Shown here in pieces: positions 25,897 through 34,915 of a DNA stretch of 64,000 nt. The number at the start of each line of letters is the position of its first letter. The stretch's first letter is position 1. The DNA is from Calorimonas adulescens (GTDB lineage: Bacteria > Bacillota > Thermoanaerobacteria > Thermoanaerobacterales > UBA4877), in NCBI RefSeq assembly GCF_008274215.1, contig NZ_VTPS01000003.1, positions 62,001-126,000 of the forward strand. Reading direction: 5' to 3'. The position numbers and the translations under genes are program-made. The notes beneath the pieces were generated by a model that was not told the DNA's origin, ran no database searches, and saw nothing but the letters and a program-made list of their open reading frames with translations.

Positions 25897-27903
25897 ATGG
25901 AATTAACCTCGAGGCAGCAGTATATATTAAAGCAGATAGCAAGGGACAACAATATGGACATGGATGAGATCTCAAAAGCCCTTGGTGTTAGTGAAAGGAC
26001 CATAAGGAGAGACCTGGATGACATCAGGGAATACCTGTCAACCTTTAATGTCGGTTTGAAGGTGGATTCAGGCAGGGTCACGCTTTCTGGCAGTAGAAGA
26101 GATATAGAAAATTCGCTCAAAAATTTGGGTAAGCTGCCTCAGCTATGGATTTTAAACCCCAGGGAGAGAGAAATATATATTGCACTGGAGCTTTTGCGCT
26201 CGAATGGCCCGATAAAGATGGCTTACTTCAGCCACAAGCTGAACGTGGTAGAGGGCAGTATAAGCATATATCTTGACAGGCTGGAGAGATGGTTTAAGCA
26301 GCGGAATTTGAATCTTATCCGCAGAAGAGGCTATGGCGTAGAGGTTTCAGGAAATGAGAAGGATAAAAGAGAAGCTCTTGTTGAGCTTCTCTACGATTTT
26401 GTGCCGGCAGGAAACATGATATATATGATGGAAAACAGGATAAATGGTGGATACGGGGATATATTAAACCACTGGTTTCACATGGAAGATATTAAAAAGG
26501 CAAAGGCAATCCTTAAGGAAGAATTGAGAGAGATGGACCCCCCTCTGGATGAGGCTTCTTTTTACGGTTTTTTGCTTCATGTTATCCTTTCCGTTGATAG
26601 GGCTAAAAAGGGAAAGACGGTATGCGTTGAAAGGAAGGACGAGCTTGCAGACAGCAGGGAATACAGAATTGTAAAGAAAATACTTCGTAGGCTTTTGCCA
26701 GAGGATTTAATAAAAGAGGATGAGGAGGTATATCTTGCCCTGCACCTTAAGGGGGCTAAGCTTCAACTGACAGAGGACTCCAAACTTTTGCCATTGGGGA
26801 TTACAACAATGGAACTGGCCTACAGTATGGCAAGAGGTGTAGGAGATGCTATCGGAATACCAATAGAAAATGATAGGAACCTCATTTCGGGACTGGCTCA
26901 ACACTTAGAGCCGGCCATATACCGGGTGAGCATCGGCCTGGCCATAAGAAACCCCCTTCTTGCCCAGATTAAAGAAAGGTACAGGGAGCTTTTTAGTATT
27001 GTCAGTGGCGTGACAGAAAGAATATTTAAACCATACGGTTATGAGATGCCAGAAGAGGAACTGGGGTACATTACCATGCATATGGGCGCTGCCATAGAAA
27101 GATGGAATTACGAACGGGGCAGGCTCAGGGTGAGGATAGTGTGTCCAAACGGGATTGGCTCTGCAGAGCTGCTTGCCGGAAGGATCAGAAAGGAGCTTCC
27201 AGAGCTTAAGATAATGGGGATTTCTCCGGTGGAGGGTATAAAAGAGGCCGACTACGATATTTTAATATCCACGGTACCGCTCAATACGACAGAAAGGCAT
27301 GTGGTGGTTTCGCCTTTTCTCTCTGCAGCAGACATTGAAAACATCAGAGAATATATATCACACTCTGATATAAACTATACCAATATGTCATATGATGAAA
27401 GCGAAGATACACTTTCTGTAGACTATGAGGTAAGTGTCAAGGCTGACGAAATTTTAAGAAACATCACCCTGGAGAGCATTAACCCTGAAAACCTTGTTGA
27501 GATGGTTGGCATCATAGCCGAAACGGCCAGAGATGCGGGTATATGCAATGACACCGAAAAAGTGAAAAGGGTGATACTGGAGAGGGAAAAACTGGGAAGC
27601 GTGGCGCTTCCGGGTGAGATGTTTGCCCTCATCCATGGCAGGTCTGAGGCTGTATTTAAAAGTTATGTGGGTATTTTCAGGCTTGTAAAGCCTCTAAATA
27701 TGAAGAGCATAGGATTTAATGTGGAGAGAGTCTCTACGGTCCTTGTGATGCTGGCTTCTGCCAGAGAAGAACCTGAAGTGATTGCACTTTTAGGTAGAAT
27801 AAGTTCGGCCCTTATAGAAGATGATAAATTTTTGAATGTGTTAAAAATGGGGGATATAAAGGAAATAAGAGAAGCAATATTAAATGTATTCAATAAGAAA
27901 TAG
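25897..27903 (+). CDS. mtlR: mannitol operon activator with PRD, EIIB-like and EIIA-like domains
   Basis: The 668-residue protein starts with a helix-turn-helix (ISKALGVSERTIRRDLDDI, about residues 27-45). It continues through two PTS regulation domains; the second includes LAQHLEPAIYR and GYITMHMGAAIERW with conserved histidines. Then comes an EIIB-Gat-like domain (VRIVCPNGIGSAELLAG, about residues 410-426, cysteine present) and an EIIA-Mtl-like C-terminal domain with ALIHGRSEAV. This is the MtlR layout, in which phosphorylation by HPr and EII proteins tunes activation of mtl promoters. It sits between mtlA and mtlF, 11 bases after mtlA. Confidence 0.93.
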   Translation: MELTSRQQYILKQIARDNNMDMDEISKALGVSERTIRRDLDDIREYLSTFNVGLKVDSGRVTLSGSRRDIENSLKNLGKLPQLWILNPREREIYIALELLRSNGPIKMAYFSHKLNVVEGSISIYLDRLERWFKQRNLNLIRRRGYGVEVSGNEKDKREALVELLYDFVPAGNMIYMMENRINGGYGDILNHWFHMEDIKKAKAILKEELREMDPPLDEASFYGFLLHVILSVDRAKKGKTVCVERKDELADSREYRIVKKILRRLLPEDLIKEDEEVYLALHLKGAKLQLTEDSKLLPLGITTMELAYSMARGVGDAIGIPIENDRNLISGLAQHLEPAIYRVSIGLAIRNPLLAQIKERYRELFSIVSGVTERIFKPYGYEMPEEELGYITMHMGAAIERWNYERGRLRVRIVCPNGIGSAELLAGRIRKELPELKIMGISPVEGIKEADYDILISTVPLNTTERHVVVSPFLSAADIENIREYISHSDINYTNMSYDESEDTLSVDYEVSVKADEILRNITLESINPENLVEMVGIIAETARDAGICNDTEKVKRVILEREKLGSVALPGEMFALIHGRSEAVFKSYVGIFRLVKPLNMKSIGFNVERVSTVLVMLASAREEPEVIALLGRISSALIEDDKFLNVLKMGDIKEIREAILNVFNKK

Positions 27904-27916
27904 GAGTGGTGATATC

Positions 27917-28348
27917 ATGGAAGTATTGACTGCTGATAATGTCATGCTCGGCCTGCCCTCAGAGGAAAGATTTGAAGCCATAAAGAGGGTAGGCAAGAAG
28001 CTGGTTGAAAACGGATATGTAGAAGAACAATATATAGAGGGAATGATAAAGAGGGAAGAGGATATATCTACCTATATTGGAAACGGCGTGGCCATCCCCC
28101 ATGCGGTGAGCGAATATGTAAAGTATATAAAAGGGTCCGGTATAGTTATCGCCCAGTATCCTCAAGGTGTTGACTTTGGTGCAGGGAAGGCATATCTGGT
28201 GATAGGGATCGCAGGGAAAGGGGACGAACACATGAATATACTTTCTAAGATTGCCATAGTGTGTTCAGAGATAGATAATGTAAAAAAATTGGTATCAGCC
28301 AAAGACCCTGAAGAAGTTATAAACACCATTGAAAGGGAGGTACTGTGA
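27917..28348 (+). CDS. mtlF: PTS mannitol-specific EIIA component
   Basis: The 143-residue protein matches the mannitol/fructose EIIA family. The phosphorylated histidine lies in GVAIPHAVSE near residue 65, and ISTYIGNG before it is typical. It passes phosphate from HPr to the EIIB domain of MtlA. The ATG at 27917 follows AGGAGTGGTGAT; a longer frame from 27884 would overlap mtlR. Its stop overlaps the mtlD start in TGATG. Confidence 0.94.
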   Translation: MEVLTADNVMLGLPSEERFEAIKRVGKKLVENGYVEEQYIEGMIKREEDISTYIGNGVAIPHAVSEYVKYIKGSGIVIAQYPQGVDFGAGKAYLVIGIAGKGDEHMNILSKIAIVCSEIDNVKKLVSAKDPEEVINTIEREVL

Positions 28349-29499
28349 TGAAGGTCCTCCATTTTGGAGCAGGAAACATAGGTAGAGGATTTATAGGTCT
28401 TATTCTCTACAAATCTGGCTATGAGGTGGTCTTTGCAGATGTTGTAGAGGACCTTGTGAAAAGGTTAAATGAGGAGAAGGGATATAGTGTACACATCCTT
28501 GGGACGGAGGTCAGCACGGAGGATGTAGAGAATGTAAGAGGTGTTATGCTAAACTCCGATGAATGCATTGATGAGGTGGAGACTTCTGACCTTATAACAA
28601 CTGCTGTAGGGGTAAACCATCTGGGTGGCGTGGCAAAGATACTGGCTGAAGGCATAAGACGCATGATGACAAAGGGAAGATGCAGTCCGTTGAATATAAT
28701 GGCCTGTGAAAATGCCCTCTATGCTACGGATACACTTAAAGGGATGGTTATGGAGCTTTTGAATGAGGGAGAAAAGGAGTATGCGGAAAAATTTATAGGG
28801 TTTGCCAATGTGGCTGTTGACAGGATAGCTCCTAATTTCCGGACCAGTGACATGGGTCCCCTTGATGCGGTTGTAGAGAAGTTTTTTGAGTGGGATATAG
28901 AGAGGGGAAACCTTAAAACAGACCTGAGCATAGACGGGGCAGCGATAGTGGATAGACTGAGTCCTTACTTGGAAAGGAAACTTTTTCTGCTGAATGGCGC
29001 CCATGCTGTAACGGCCTATATGGGTTATCTCAAAGGCCATAAGACTATTGACGAGGCCATATCCGACAAAGAGATCCTATCTGTTGTAAAAAAGGCACAG
29101 GAGGAGATGGCGTATGGCCTGGCCCAAAGGCACGATGCCTTTACGTTAGACGAACTTAAGGAATATAGCGGCAGGATCATAGACAGGTTCAGAAACAGAT
29201 TTCTTCAAGATGAGGTAACAAGAGTGGGCAGGGACCCCATGAGAAAGCTCTCACCAAATGACAGGCTCATTACACCGCTCATGCAGTGTGTGGAAATTGG
29301 GGAGCTTCCCGAGGCCCTTATAAAAGGCATAGCGGCTGCACTGAGGTTTGACTATGAGGGAGATGGCCAGGCCGTGGAAATGCAAAGAATTATAAGAGAG
29401 AGAGGTGTAGCCGGCGCTGTTGAAGAAATATGCGGCATACCTAAGGATTCACCTATTACCGACAAAATAGTGGTAGAGTATAATAGATTAGTAAAATAG
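28348..29499 (+). CDS. mtlD: mannitol-1-phosphate 5-dehydrogenase
   Basis: The 383-residue protein begins MKVLHFGAGNIGRGFIG, the NAD-binding motif of MtlD. It has the catalytic pattern K-x5-N-x2-H in KLFLLNGAH (about residue 213). It oxidises mannitol-1-phosphate to fructose-6-phosphate with NAD. Start and mtlF stop share bases in TGATG; GGGAGG lies just upstream. The operon appears to end with this gene, since a terminator hairpin lies about 160 bases beyond. Confidence 0.95.
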   Translation: MKVLHFGAGNIGRGFIGLILYKSGYEVVFADVVEDLVKRLNEEKGYSVHILGTEVSTEDVENVRGVMLNSDECIDEVETSDLITTAVGVNHLGGVAKILAEGIRRMMTKGRCSPLNIMACENALYATDTLKGMVMELLNEGEKEYAEKFIGFANVAVDRIAPNFRTSDMGPLDAVVEKFFEWDIERGNLKTDLSIDGAAIVDRLSPYLERKLFLLNGAHAVTAYMGYLKGHKTIDEAISDKEILSVVKKAQEEMAYGLAQRHDAFTLDELKEYSGRIIDRFRNRFLQDEVTRVGRDPMRKLSPNDRLITPLMQCVEIGELPEALIKGIAAALRFDYEGDGQAVEMQRIIRERGVAGAVEEICGIPKDSPITDKIVVEYNRLVK

Positions 29500-29658
29500 A
29501 AGCTGACTACTTTGCCACTGCATTTCACAGTGTATGCCTCCATCCAGCGTCCATGCTGGATGTCCCTGCTTTATTTGCTGCAAATTCAAGAGCATCATGG
29601 ATTCTCTTTAGGGTCACATCTGATGCGGTATGTTATGCTCAAATGTGTTCTTACGCCC

Positions 29659-29692
29659 AAATAAAAACTGTGCTGCAGTTTTTATTTCACTT
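29659..29692 (+). terminator. terminator between mtl operon and nag gene cluster
   Basis: AAATAAAAACTG (29659-29670) pairs perfectly with CAGTTTTTATTT (29676-29687) around a 5-base loop. The 160 bases before it hold a short minus-strand open stretch without a good start, not called as a gene. Confidence 0.7.
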
Positions 29693-29693
29693 A

Positions 29694-29730
29694 AAATGGT
29701 CTATACAACTATACATATATATGTTATAAT
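29694..29730 (+). promoter_or_regulatory. promoter of the GntR-family gene with dre-like operator
   Basis: TATAAT at 29725-29730 is preceded 17 bases upstream by a weak -35 (TATACA, 29702-29707). The -35 overlaps ATGGTCTATACAACT (29695-29709), which resembles the NagR/DasR dre operator (TGGTCTA-type half-site with a degenerate dyad). This fits repression by the GntR protein encoded immediately downstream, relieved by an amino-sugar phosphate. Confidence 0.55.
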
Positions 29731-29746
29731 AATCAAGGTGGTGGAT

Positions 29747-30466
29747 ATGGAGATCGACAAGAAAAGTCCTATACCTATTTATTTTCAACTTAAAAATATT
29801 ATAAAAGACGACATAGAGAGCGGAGTATTGAAACCAGGTTCAATAATACCATCTGAAAGGGAATATTCTGAGAAGTACGGCATAAGCCGCATGACTGTAA
29901 GACAGGCCTTAAAGGAACTGGAAGACGATGGCCTTATCATCAGGGAAAGAGGACGGGGGAGCTTTGTGGCCAGGCCAAAGATTGAACAGAAAAATATAAT
30001 GAGCTTTACAGAGATGGTAAAGAACATGGGCATGGTACCATCGACAACAGTGATAGACCTCAAGAGGACTGTGGTAGGCAACCTACATAACAGGTTTATG
30101 CTTGATGAGCAGGAGGGGTTGTTTGAAATTACCCGATTGAGGTGTGCAAATAATGTTCCTGTGGCTATAGAGTCGGACTATATACCTGAAAGGTATGCTC
30201 CGGGAATTGACGAAAAAGACCTGACTGGCTCGCTGTACCGGTTGTTGAGAGAGGAATACAACATAGAGGTAACCTGTTCAAGTGCAGGTTTTGAGGCTGT
30301 TATGAGTGACTCGTATCTGGAGAAGATTTTGGAGACAGATGGCTGTATACCGCTCCTAAAGGTAGAAAGCGTCAACATATCGGATAAGCCAGTGTTTTAT
30401 GAGGTTTCATTCTACCGTTCTGATACATTCAAATATGTTGTAAATATTTACAGGGATGGGAGGTAG
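29747..30466 (+). CDS. GntR/HutC-subfamily regulator of amino-sugar genes (NagR/DasR-like)
   Basis: The 239-residue protein has a winged-helix DNA-binding domain ([20 protein letters not shown], about residues 33-52) followed by a UTRA ligand domain. This is the HutC subfamily. Lying directly before nagB, and with a dre-like site in its promoter, it is probably the NagR/DasR-type repressor that responds to GlcN-6-P or GlcNAc-6-P. The start at 29747 follows AAGGTGGTG; an upstream in-frame reading from 29630 would cross the promoter. nagB starts 7 bases after its stop. Confidence 0.88.
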   Translation: MEIDKKSPIPIYFQLKNIIKDDIESGVLKPGSIIPSEREYSEKYGISRMTVRQALKELEDDGLIIRERGRGSFVARPKIEQKNIMSFTEMVKNMGMVPSTTVIDLKRTVVGNLHNRFMLDEQEGLFEITRLRCANNVPVAIESDYIPERYAPGIDEKDLTGSLYRLLREEYNIEVTCSSAGFEAVMSDSYLEKILETDGCIPLLKVESVNISDKPVFYEVSFYRSDTFKYVVNIYRDGR

Positions 30467-30473
30467 TATTATA

Positions 30474-31217
30474 ATGAAGACAGTTATAGAAGAGACCTAT
30501 GAAGAGATGAGCAGGACTGCAGCCAGGATGGTGGCAGAAGAGATAAGAAGAAAACCCAGCCTGGTGCTTGGCCTGGCCACAGGGGGGACACCACTGGGGA
30601 TGTATAAAGAGCTTATAAGGATGCACAGGGAAGAGGGTCTGGACTTTTCGGAGGTCATTACATTTAACTTAGATGAATACTATGGTCTTTCTCCCGAGGA
30701 TGAACATAGCTATCACTACTACATGCATGAGAACTTCTTTAAGCATATAAACATAAAGCCGGAGAATATACACATACCCAGTGGTACAGCCACGGACATT
30801 GACAAATTTTGTGAAGAGTATGACAAGGAAATCCAGAGGGTGGGGGGAATAGACCTCCAGGTACTCGGCATAGGCAGAAACGGACACATAGGCTTTAACG
30901 AGCCGGGAGATGAGCTGATTACTGAGACTCATGTCACAATACTCACAGAGGAGACAAGGATGGCCAATGCCAGATTTTTTGGCAATCTAAACAATGTCCC
31001 TCAAAAAGCGGTTACCATGGGATTGGGTACAATAATGAAGGCAAAAAAAATACTGCTCCTCGCCAGTGGCAGGGAAAAAGCTGTAATCATGGCAGAACTT
31101 TTGAGTGACACCAGCGTAACTACCAGAGTGCCAGCATCATTCCTACACCTTCATCCAGACACAACAGTGATAATAGACAGGGAGGCTGCAATGGAACTGC
31201 TGGCAAAAAAATCATAG
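30474..31217 (+). CDS. nagB: glucosamine-6-phosphate deaminase
   Basis: The 247-residue protein carries [12 protein letters not shown] near residue 35, FNLDEYYGL near 67 and [14 protein letters not shown] near 135, the signature set of NagB. It converts glucosamine-6-phosphate to fructose-6-phosphate and ammonia. This is the shared exit to glycolysis for GlcNAc, chitobiose and MurNAc products made by other genes in this window. GGAGGTAG sets the start at 30474. It is co-transcribed with the GntR regulator. Confidence 0.96.
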   Translation: MKTVIEETYEEMSRTAARMVAEEIRRKPSLVLGLATGGTPLGMYKELIRMHREEGLDFSEVITFNLDEYYGLSPEDEHSYHYYMHENFFKHINIKPENIHIPSGTATDIDKFCEEYDKEIQRVGGIDLQVLGIGRNGHIGFNEPGDELITETHVTILTEETRMANARFFGNLNNVPQKAVTMGLGTIMKAKKILLLASGREKAVIMAELLSDTSVTTRVPASFLHLHPDTTVIIDREAAMELLAKKS

Positions 31218-31323
31218 AAGAAATTTTGCAGGCAAACGTTATTCAAAATTTTCCTATCTTTAATTATAAATACAAAATAGTATATAATAAAAGGTGTGAA
31301 ATTTTACTGAAAGGAGACTGAAG

Positions 31324-31587
31324 ATGGAGAGAGAGGTTACACTTCTTAATAAGACGGGGCTTCATGCAAGACCTGCTGCTCTGTTTGTACAGGAAGCCAG
31401 CAAATACAAATGCGACATTAAAGTGGAGAAGGATGGAAAGCAGGTAAATGCCAAGAGCATAATGGGAATTTTGTCTTTGGGTGTCTCTCAAGGCACTAAG
31501 ATAAAAATCACGACAAACGGTGAGGACGAAAAGGAAGCATTGGAAGCTCTTGTTAAACTGGTCGAAAGTAAATTTGGTGAGGAGTAG
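31324..31587 (+). CDS. ptsH: PTS phosphocarrier protein HPr
   Basis: The 87-residue protein has the HPr active-site histidine at residue 14 in KTGLHARPAAL. The regulatory serine at residue 45 in AKSIMGILSLG would be the HPr kinase target. It carries phosphate from EI to every EIIA in the window. GAAAGGAG precedes the start and TATAAT occurs at 31283-31288. The ptsI gene follows after 6 bases. Confidence 0.97.
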   Translation: MEREVTLLNKTGLHARPAALFVQEASKYKCDIKVEKDGKQVNAKSIMGILSLGVSQGTKIKITTNGEDEKEALEALVKLVESKFGEE

Positions 31588-31593
31588 GGTAAC

Positions 31594-33249
31594 ATGAGGG
31601 GCATAAAAGCTTCACCTGGTATTGCCATTGGCCAGGCCTATCTTCTTCAAAAGGATATTAAGATAGAAAAGGCCACTGTAGAGGATAGGAAGAAAGAGCT
31701 CGCAAGATTGGATGAAGCCATAGCCGCGTCCATCGGGCAATTAAAAAGGATCATGGATAAGGTCGCTAAGGAAATGGGCGAAAACGCTGCAACTATTTTT
31801 GATGCACATATAATGATCCTGGAAGACCCTGAGTTTATACCAGAGATAAGGTCGTATATAGAGAAGGAAGGGACCAGTGCGGAATATGCGGTGGCTGAAG
31901 TAGTAAAAAAATATGCAGAAATGTTTGATGCAATGAAAGACACATATCTTAAGGAACGCGCTGCAGATATAAAAGATGTCGGGAACAGGATAATATCAAA
32001 TCTGCGTGGACAGATATACGACCTCTCAGAAATTCCCAATGGTACCATTGTTGTTGCAAGGGACCTCAGTCCGTCAGACACCGCCCAAATGGATAAGTCA
32101 AAGGTTGAGGCTTTCTTGACAGATGAGGGTGGTAAGACCTCTCATACGGCTATTATGGCCAGGACGATGGAAATACCTGCTGTGGTTGGACTTGGCGATG
32201 TCACCCATCAGGTAAAAGACGGCGACATTGTTATTGTGGATGGCAATGAGGGAGAGGTCTATTTAAACCCTGACAATGACACCCTCAGTTTATACATGAA
32301 AAAAAAGGAAGAATACGAGGAGTATAAGGAAAAGCTCAAGAGCCTTACCACACTCCCGGCACTTACCAGAGATGGGAGAAAGGTGGAGCTGGAAGCAAAC
32401 ATAGGTACTCCCAAGGATGTTGAGGCAGCTCTTTCCAACGGTGCAGAGGGGATAGGACTTTTCAGGACAGAGTTTCTTTATATGGACAGGAACAACCTGC
32501 CCACTGAGGATGAACAGTTTGAGGCATATAAGAAAGTTGTCACGTCGATGGGTTGCAAAAGGGTGACCATAAGGACTCTGGATATCGGCGGAGATAAAGA
32601 CATACCATACCTTGGCCTTGAAAAAGAAGAAAACCCATTCCTTGGTTGGAGGGCTATAAGGTTTTGTTTAGATAGGCCTGAGATATTCAAAACTCAGCTC
32701 AGGGCCATATTGAGGGCCAGCGCCTATGGCAAGGTAAGCATAATGTATCCTATGATATCCGATATAGAAGAGGTAAGGAAGGCCAATAAGTTGCTGGAAG
32801 AAGCCAAAAGTGAGCTCAGGAGCAATGGTATACCGTATGACCTCAACATTGAGGTGGGTATAATGGTAGAAATCCCATCCGCTGCCCTCACAGCCGATAT
32901 ACTGGCCCGCGAGGTGGACTTCTTTAGCATAGGCACTAATGACCTTACACAATATACCCTGGCGGTGGACAGGGGTAACCAGAGGGTAAGGGGCTATTAT
33001 AACTACTTCCAGCCCGGCGTATTGAGGCTCATAAAGTACTGTATAGAACAGGCCCACAAACATGGCATATACACAGCTATGTGCGGTGAGATGGCTGGTG
33101 ACCCGGAAGCCACAAAGATACTTTTGGGACTGGGACTGGATGTATTCAGCATGAGCGCCTCATCTATACCACTGGTAAAAGATGTCATAAGGAATACTAC
33201 CATGGAAGAAGCCAGGGCATTAGCGGAGAAGGCATTAATGAATGGATAG
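31594..33249 (+). CDS. ptsI: PTS enzyme I (phosphoenolpyruvate-protein phosphotransferase)
   Basis: The 551-residue protein has the phosphohistidine segment DEGGKTSHTAIMAR near residue 180. It has EGIGLFRTEFLYMDR and, near residue 440, SIGTNDLTQYTLAVDR and GEMAGDP, the PEP-binding part. The length is slightly short of the usual 570 but complete. It takes phosphate from PEP to HPr. It forms a ptsHI operon placed among five PTS permease loci. Confidence 0.97.
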   Translation: MRGIKASPGIAIGQAYLLQKDIKIEKATVEDRKKELARLDEAIAASIGQLKRIMDKVAKEMGENAATIFDAHIMILEDPEFIPEIRSYIEKEGTSAEYAVAEVVKKYAEMFDAMKDTYLKERAADIKDVGNRIISNLRGQIYDLSEIPNGTIVVARDLSPSDTAQMDKSKVEAFLTDEGGKTSHTAIMARTMEIPAVVGLGDVTHQVKDGDIVIVDGNEGEVYLNPDNDTLSLYMKKKEEYEEYKEKLKSLTTLPALTRDGRKVELEANIGTPKDVEAALSNGAEGIGLFRTEFLYMDRNNLPTEDEQFEAYKKVVTSMGCKRVTIRTLDIGGDKDIPYLGLEKEENPFLGWRAIRFCLDRPEIFKTQLRAILRASAYGKVSIMYPMISDIEEVRKANKLLEEAKSELRSNGIPYDLNIEVGIMVEIPSAALTADILAREVDFFSIGTNDLTQYTLAVDRGNQRVRGYYNYFQPGVLRLIKYCIEQAHKHGIYTAMCGEMAGDPEATKILLGLGLDVFSMSASSIPLVKDVIRNTTMEEARALAEKALMNG

Positions 33250-33314
33250 TTCCATATTGACATATAATTCTTCATGTGATACTCTGATTATAGAACTCGA
33301 TAGATTTATCAGTA

Positions 33315-33351
33315 TCAGCGTGTTACTCTAAAATTTGGAGGCATGAGCTGA
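33315..33351 (+). promoter_or_regulatory. ribonucleic antiterminator (RAT) of the BglG/SacY type
   Basis: The segment has the RAT form: TCAGC (33315-33319) pairing with GCTGA (33347-33351), enclosing GTGTTACTC (33320-33328) and GAGGCATGA (33338-33346), which matches the conserved TGTTACT...AGGCA arrangement. Its 3' edge is also the first arm of the terminator that follows, so the two structures exclude each other. An antiterminator of the right family is encoded at 36652. Confidence 0.75.
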
Positions 33352-33385
33352 AAGGGTGGATGGTCACCTTTTCAGCTTTTTATTT
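33346..33385 (+). terminator. leader terminator before GlcNAc-type PTS gene
   Basis: AGCTGAAAGGGTG pairs with CACCTTTTCAGCT (one G-T pair), followed by TTTTATTT. It lies upstream of the ribosome binding site of the PTS gene and overlaps the RAT element, so it is a regulated attenuator. Confidence 0.82.
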
Positions 33386-33417
33386 GCCTAAATTTAAATT
33401 ATAAGGAGGTATCATCT

Positions 33418-34845
33418 ATGAACAGTAAGGGCTTTCTTGGCGAGCTGCAAAAAATCGGTAAGGCTTTGATGATCCCTATAGCTGTTTTACCAGCCGCAGC
33501 TTTGCTTTTAAGGCTTGGAGCACCTGATGTATTCAACATACTTGTGGTTACGAATGCCGGTGGTGCTATATTTGACAACCTGGCCCTGCTTTTTGCCATA
33601 GGTATATCTATAGGCATAGCGGGGAATGACGGTGTGGCAGGCCTGGCCGGTGCGGTAGGCTATCTGGTCCTTACCAGGGTTACTAGCATAATGAATAAAG
33701 ACATAAACATGGGTGTACTGGCTGGCATAATAATGGGCCTTGTGGCCGGTTACCTGTATAACAGGTATCATGACATCAGGCTTCCGGACTGGCTGGGCTT
33801 TTTTGGTGGAAAGAGGTTTGTGCCTATTATCACGGCGGTCACAGCACTAATACTTGGTATATTATTTGGCTTTATATGGCCTCCTGTACAGGCGGGGATA
33901 AACGGCCTTGGACAATGGATAATAGGTGCAGGAGTTTTTGGCGTATTTATCTATGGGATATTGAACAGGCTGCTGATACCGCTTGGCCTGCACCACGTAA
34001 TAAACAGCCTGGTATGGTTTGTATTTGGAACATTTACTAATACTGCAGGCAAGGTTGTAACTGGAGACCTCAACAGGTTCTTTGCTGGTGATCCTACTGC
34101 TGGCATATTTATGACAGGCTTCTTCCCCATATTTATGTTTGGCCTTCCTGCAGCATGCTTTGCTATGATAAGAGCGGCCAGGCCGGAGAACAGGAAAGCC
34201 ATATCAGGTTTTATGATAGGAGCAGCGCTGACCGCATTCCTCACCGGCATTACTGAGCCGATAGAGTTTTCATTCCTATTTGTTGCTCCTGTGCTGTATG
34301 TAGTACATGCAGTTCTGACGGGTATATCACTGGCAGTAACCTATGCCCTTGGGATTCGCTCGGGGTTTGGTTTTTCAGCAGGGCTTATTGACTATGTATT
34401 GAGCTACGGCATAGCCTCCAAACCGCTGCTGCTCTTGCTGATAGGCGTTGTGTACTTTTTCATATATTACTTTGTGTTTTACTGGTTTATCACAAAATTC
34501 AACCTTCCAACACCCGGACGCCTTGCTACCGATGGGGAGTTTGTAAACCCGGCAGCAGAGATAATGGGTAACGCACCAGTACAGAGCAAAAGCGAAACTC
34601 ATGAGGACATTAAGAGAATGGCAGAGGGTTACCTAAGGGAACTAGGAGGAAAGGATAACATAGTCTCTTTGGAGGCCTGCGTCACCAGGATCAGGCTTGG
34701 AGTAAAAGACGACTCCATTATATCTGATGACAGGCTGAGAAAGATTGGTGCAACAGCCGTGGTCCACATGGGCAAAAACAGCCTTCAGGTGGTGGTAGGC
34801 ACGAAGGCAGACCTGATTGTTCAGGAAATGCAGAAAATGATGTAA
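33418..34845 (+). CDS. nagE: PTS N-acetylglucosamine/glucose-family EIICB component
   Basis: The 475-residue protein has the glucose-superfamily EIIC fold with IPIAVLPAAALLLRLG at the start, LLIPLGLHHVINSL in the middle and ITEPIEFSFLF near residue 280. An EIIB domain follows with the phosphocysteine in SLEACVTRIRLGVKD. Its place between nagB/ptsHI and nagA points to GlcNAc as substrate; glucose remains possible. EIIA is a separate gene after the next terminator. The RAT/terminator in its leader implies substrate-controlled antitermination. Confidence 0.88.
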   Translation: MNSKGFLGELQKIGKALMIPIAVLPAAALLLRLGAPDVFNILVVTNAGGAIFDNLALLFAIGISIGIAGNDGVAGLAGAVGYLVLTRVTSIMNKDINMGVLAGIIMGLVAGYLYNRYHDIRLPDWLGFFGGKRFVPIITAVTALILGILFGFIWPPVQAGINGLGQWIIGAGVFGVFIYGILNRLLIPLGLHHVINSLVWFVFGTFTNTAGKVVTGDLNRFFAGDPTAGIFMTGFFPIFMFGLPAACFAMIRAARPENRKAISGFMIGAALTAFLTGITEPIEFSFLFVAPVLYVVHAVLTGISLAVTYALGIRSGFGFSAGLIDYVLSYGIASKPLLLLLIGVVYFFIYYFVFYWFITKFNLPTPGRLATDGEFVNPAAEIMGNAPVQSKSETHEDIKRMAEGYLRELGGKDNIVSLEACVTRIRLGVKDDSIISDDRLRKIGATAVVHMGKNSLQVVVGTKADLIVQEMQKMM

Positions 34846-34881
34846 AAATTACAGGGGAGGAAGACCTCCCCTGTAATTTTT
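34844..34881. terminator. strong terminator after nagE
   Basis: A perfect 17-bp stem, 34844-34860 with 34865-34881, GGGGAGG/CCTCCCC core, loop AAGA, with T-runs for both strands. Confidence 0.9.
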
Positions 34882-34889
34882 GGATATGC

Positions 34890-34895
34890 TATAAT
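34890..34895 (+). promoter_or_regulatory. extended -10 promoter element of EIIA gene
   Basis: TGCTATAAT gives TATAAT at 34890-34895 with the extended -10 TG one base upstream. No good -35 is seen because the position falls within the terminator stem. Confidence 0.5.
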
Positions 34896-34915
34896 AGGGT
34901 AGAACAAAGGAAAGG

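Noticed and set aside
29525-29635. Short minus-strand open stretch with protein-like composition (LKRIHDALEFAANK)
   Set aside because: Only about 34 codons, no start with a ribosome site and no family recognised; could be a remnant but cannot be supported.
31231-31250. Possible catabolite-responsive (cre) site GGCAAACGTTATTC upstream of ptsH
   Set aside because: Several mismatches to the cre consensus, including the flanking TG and CA; too weak to call.
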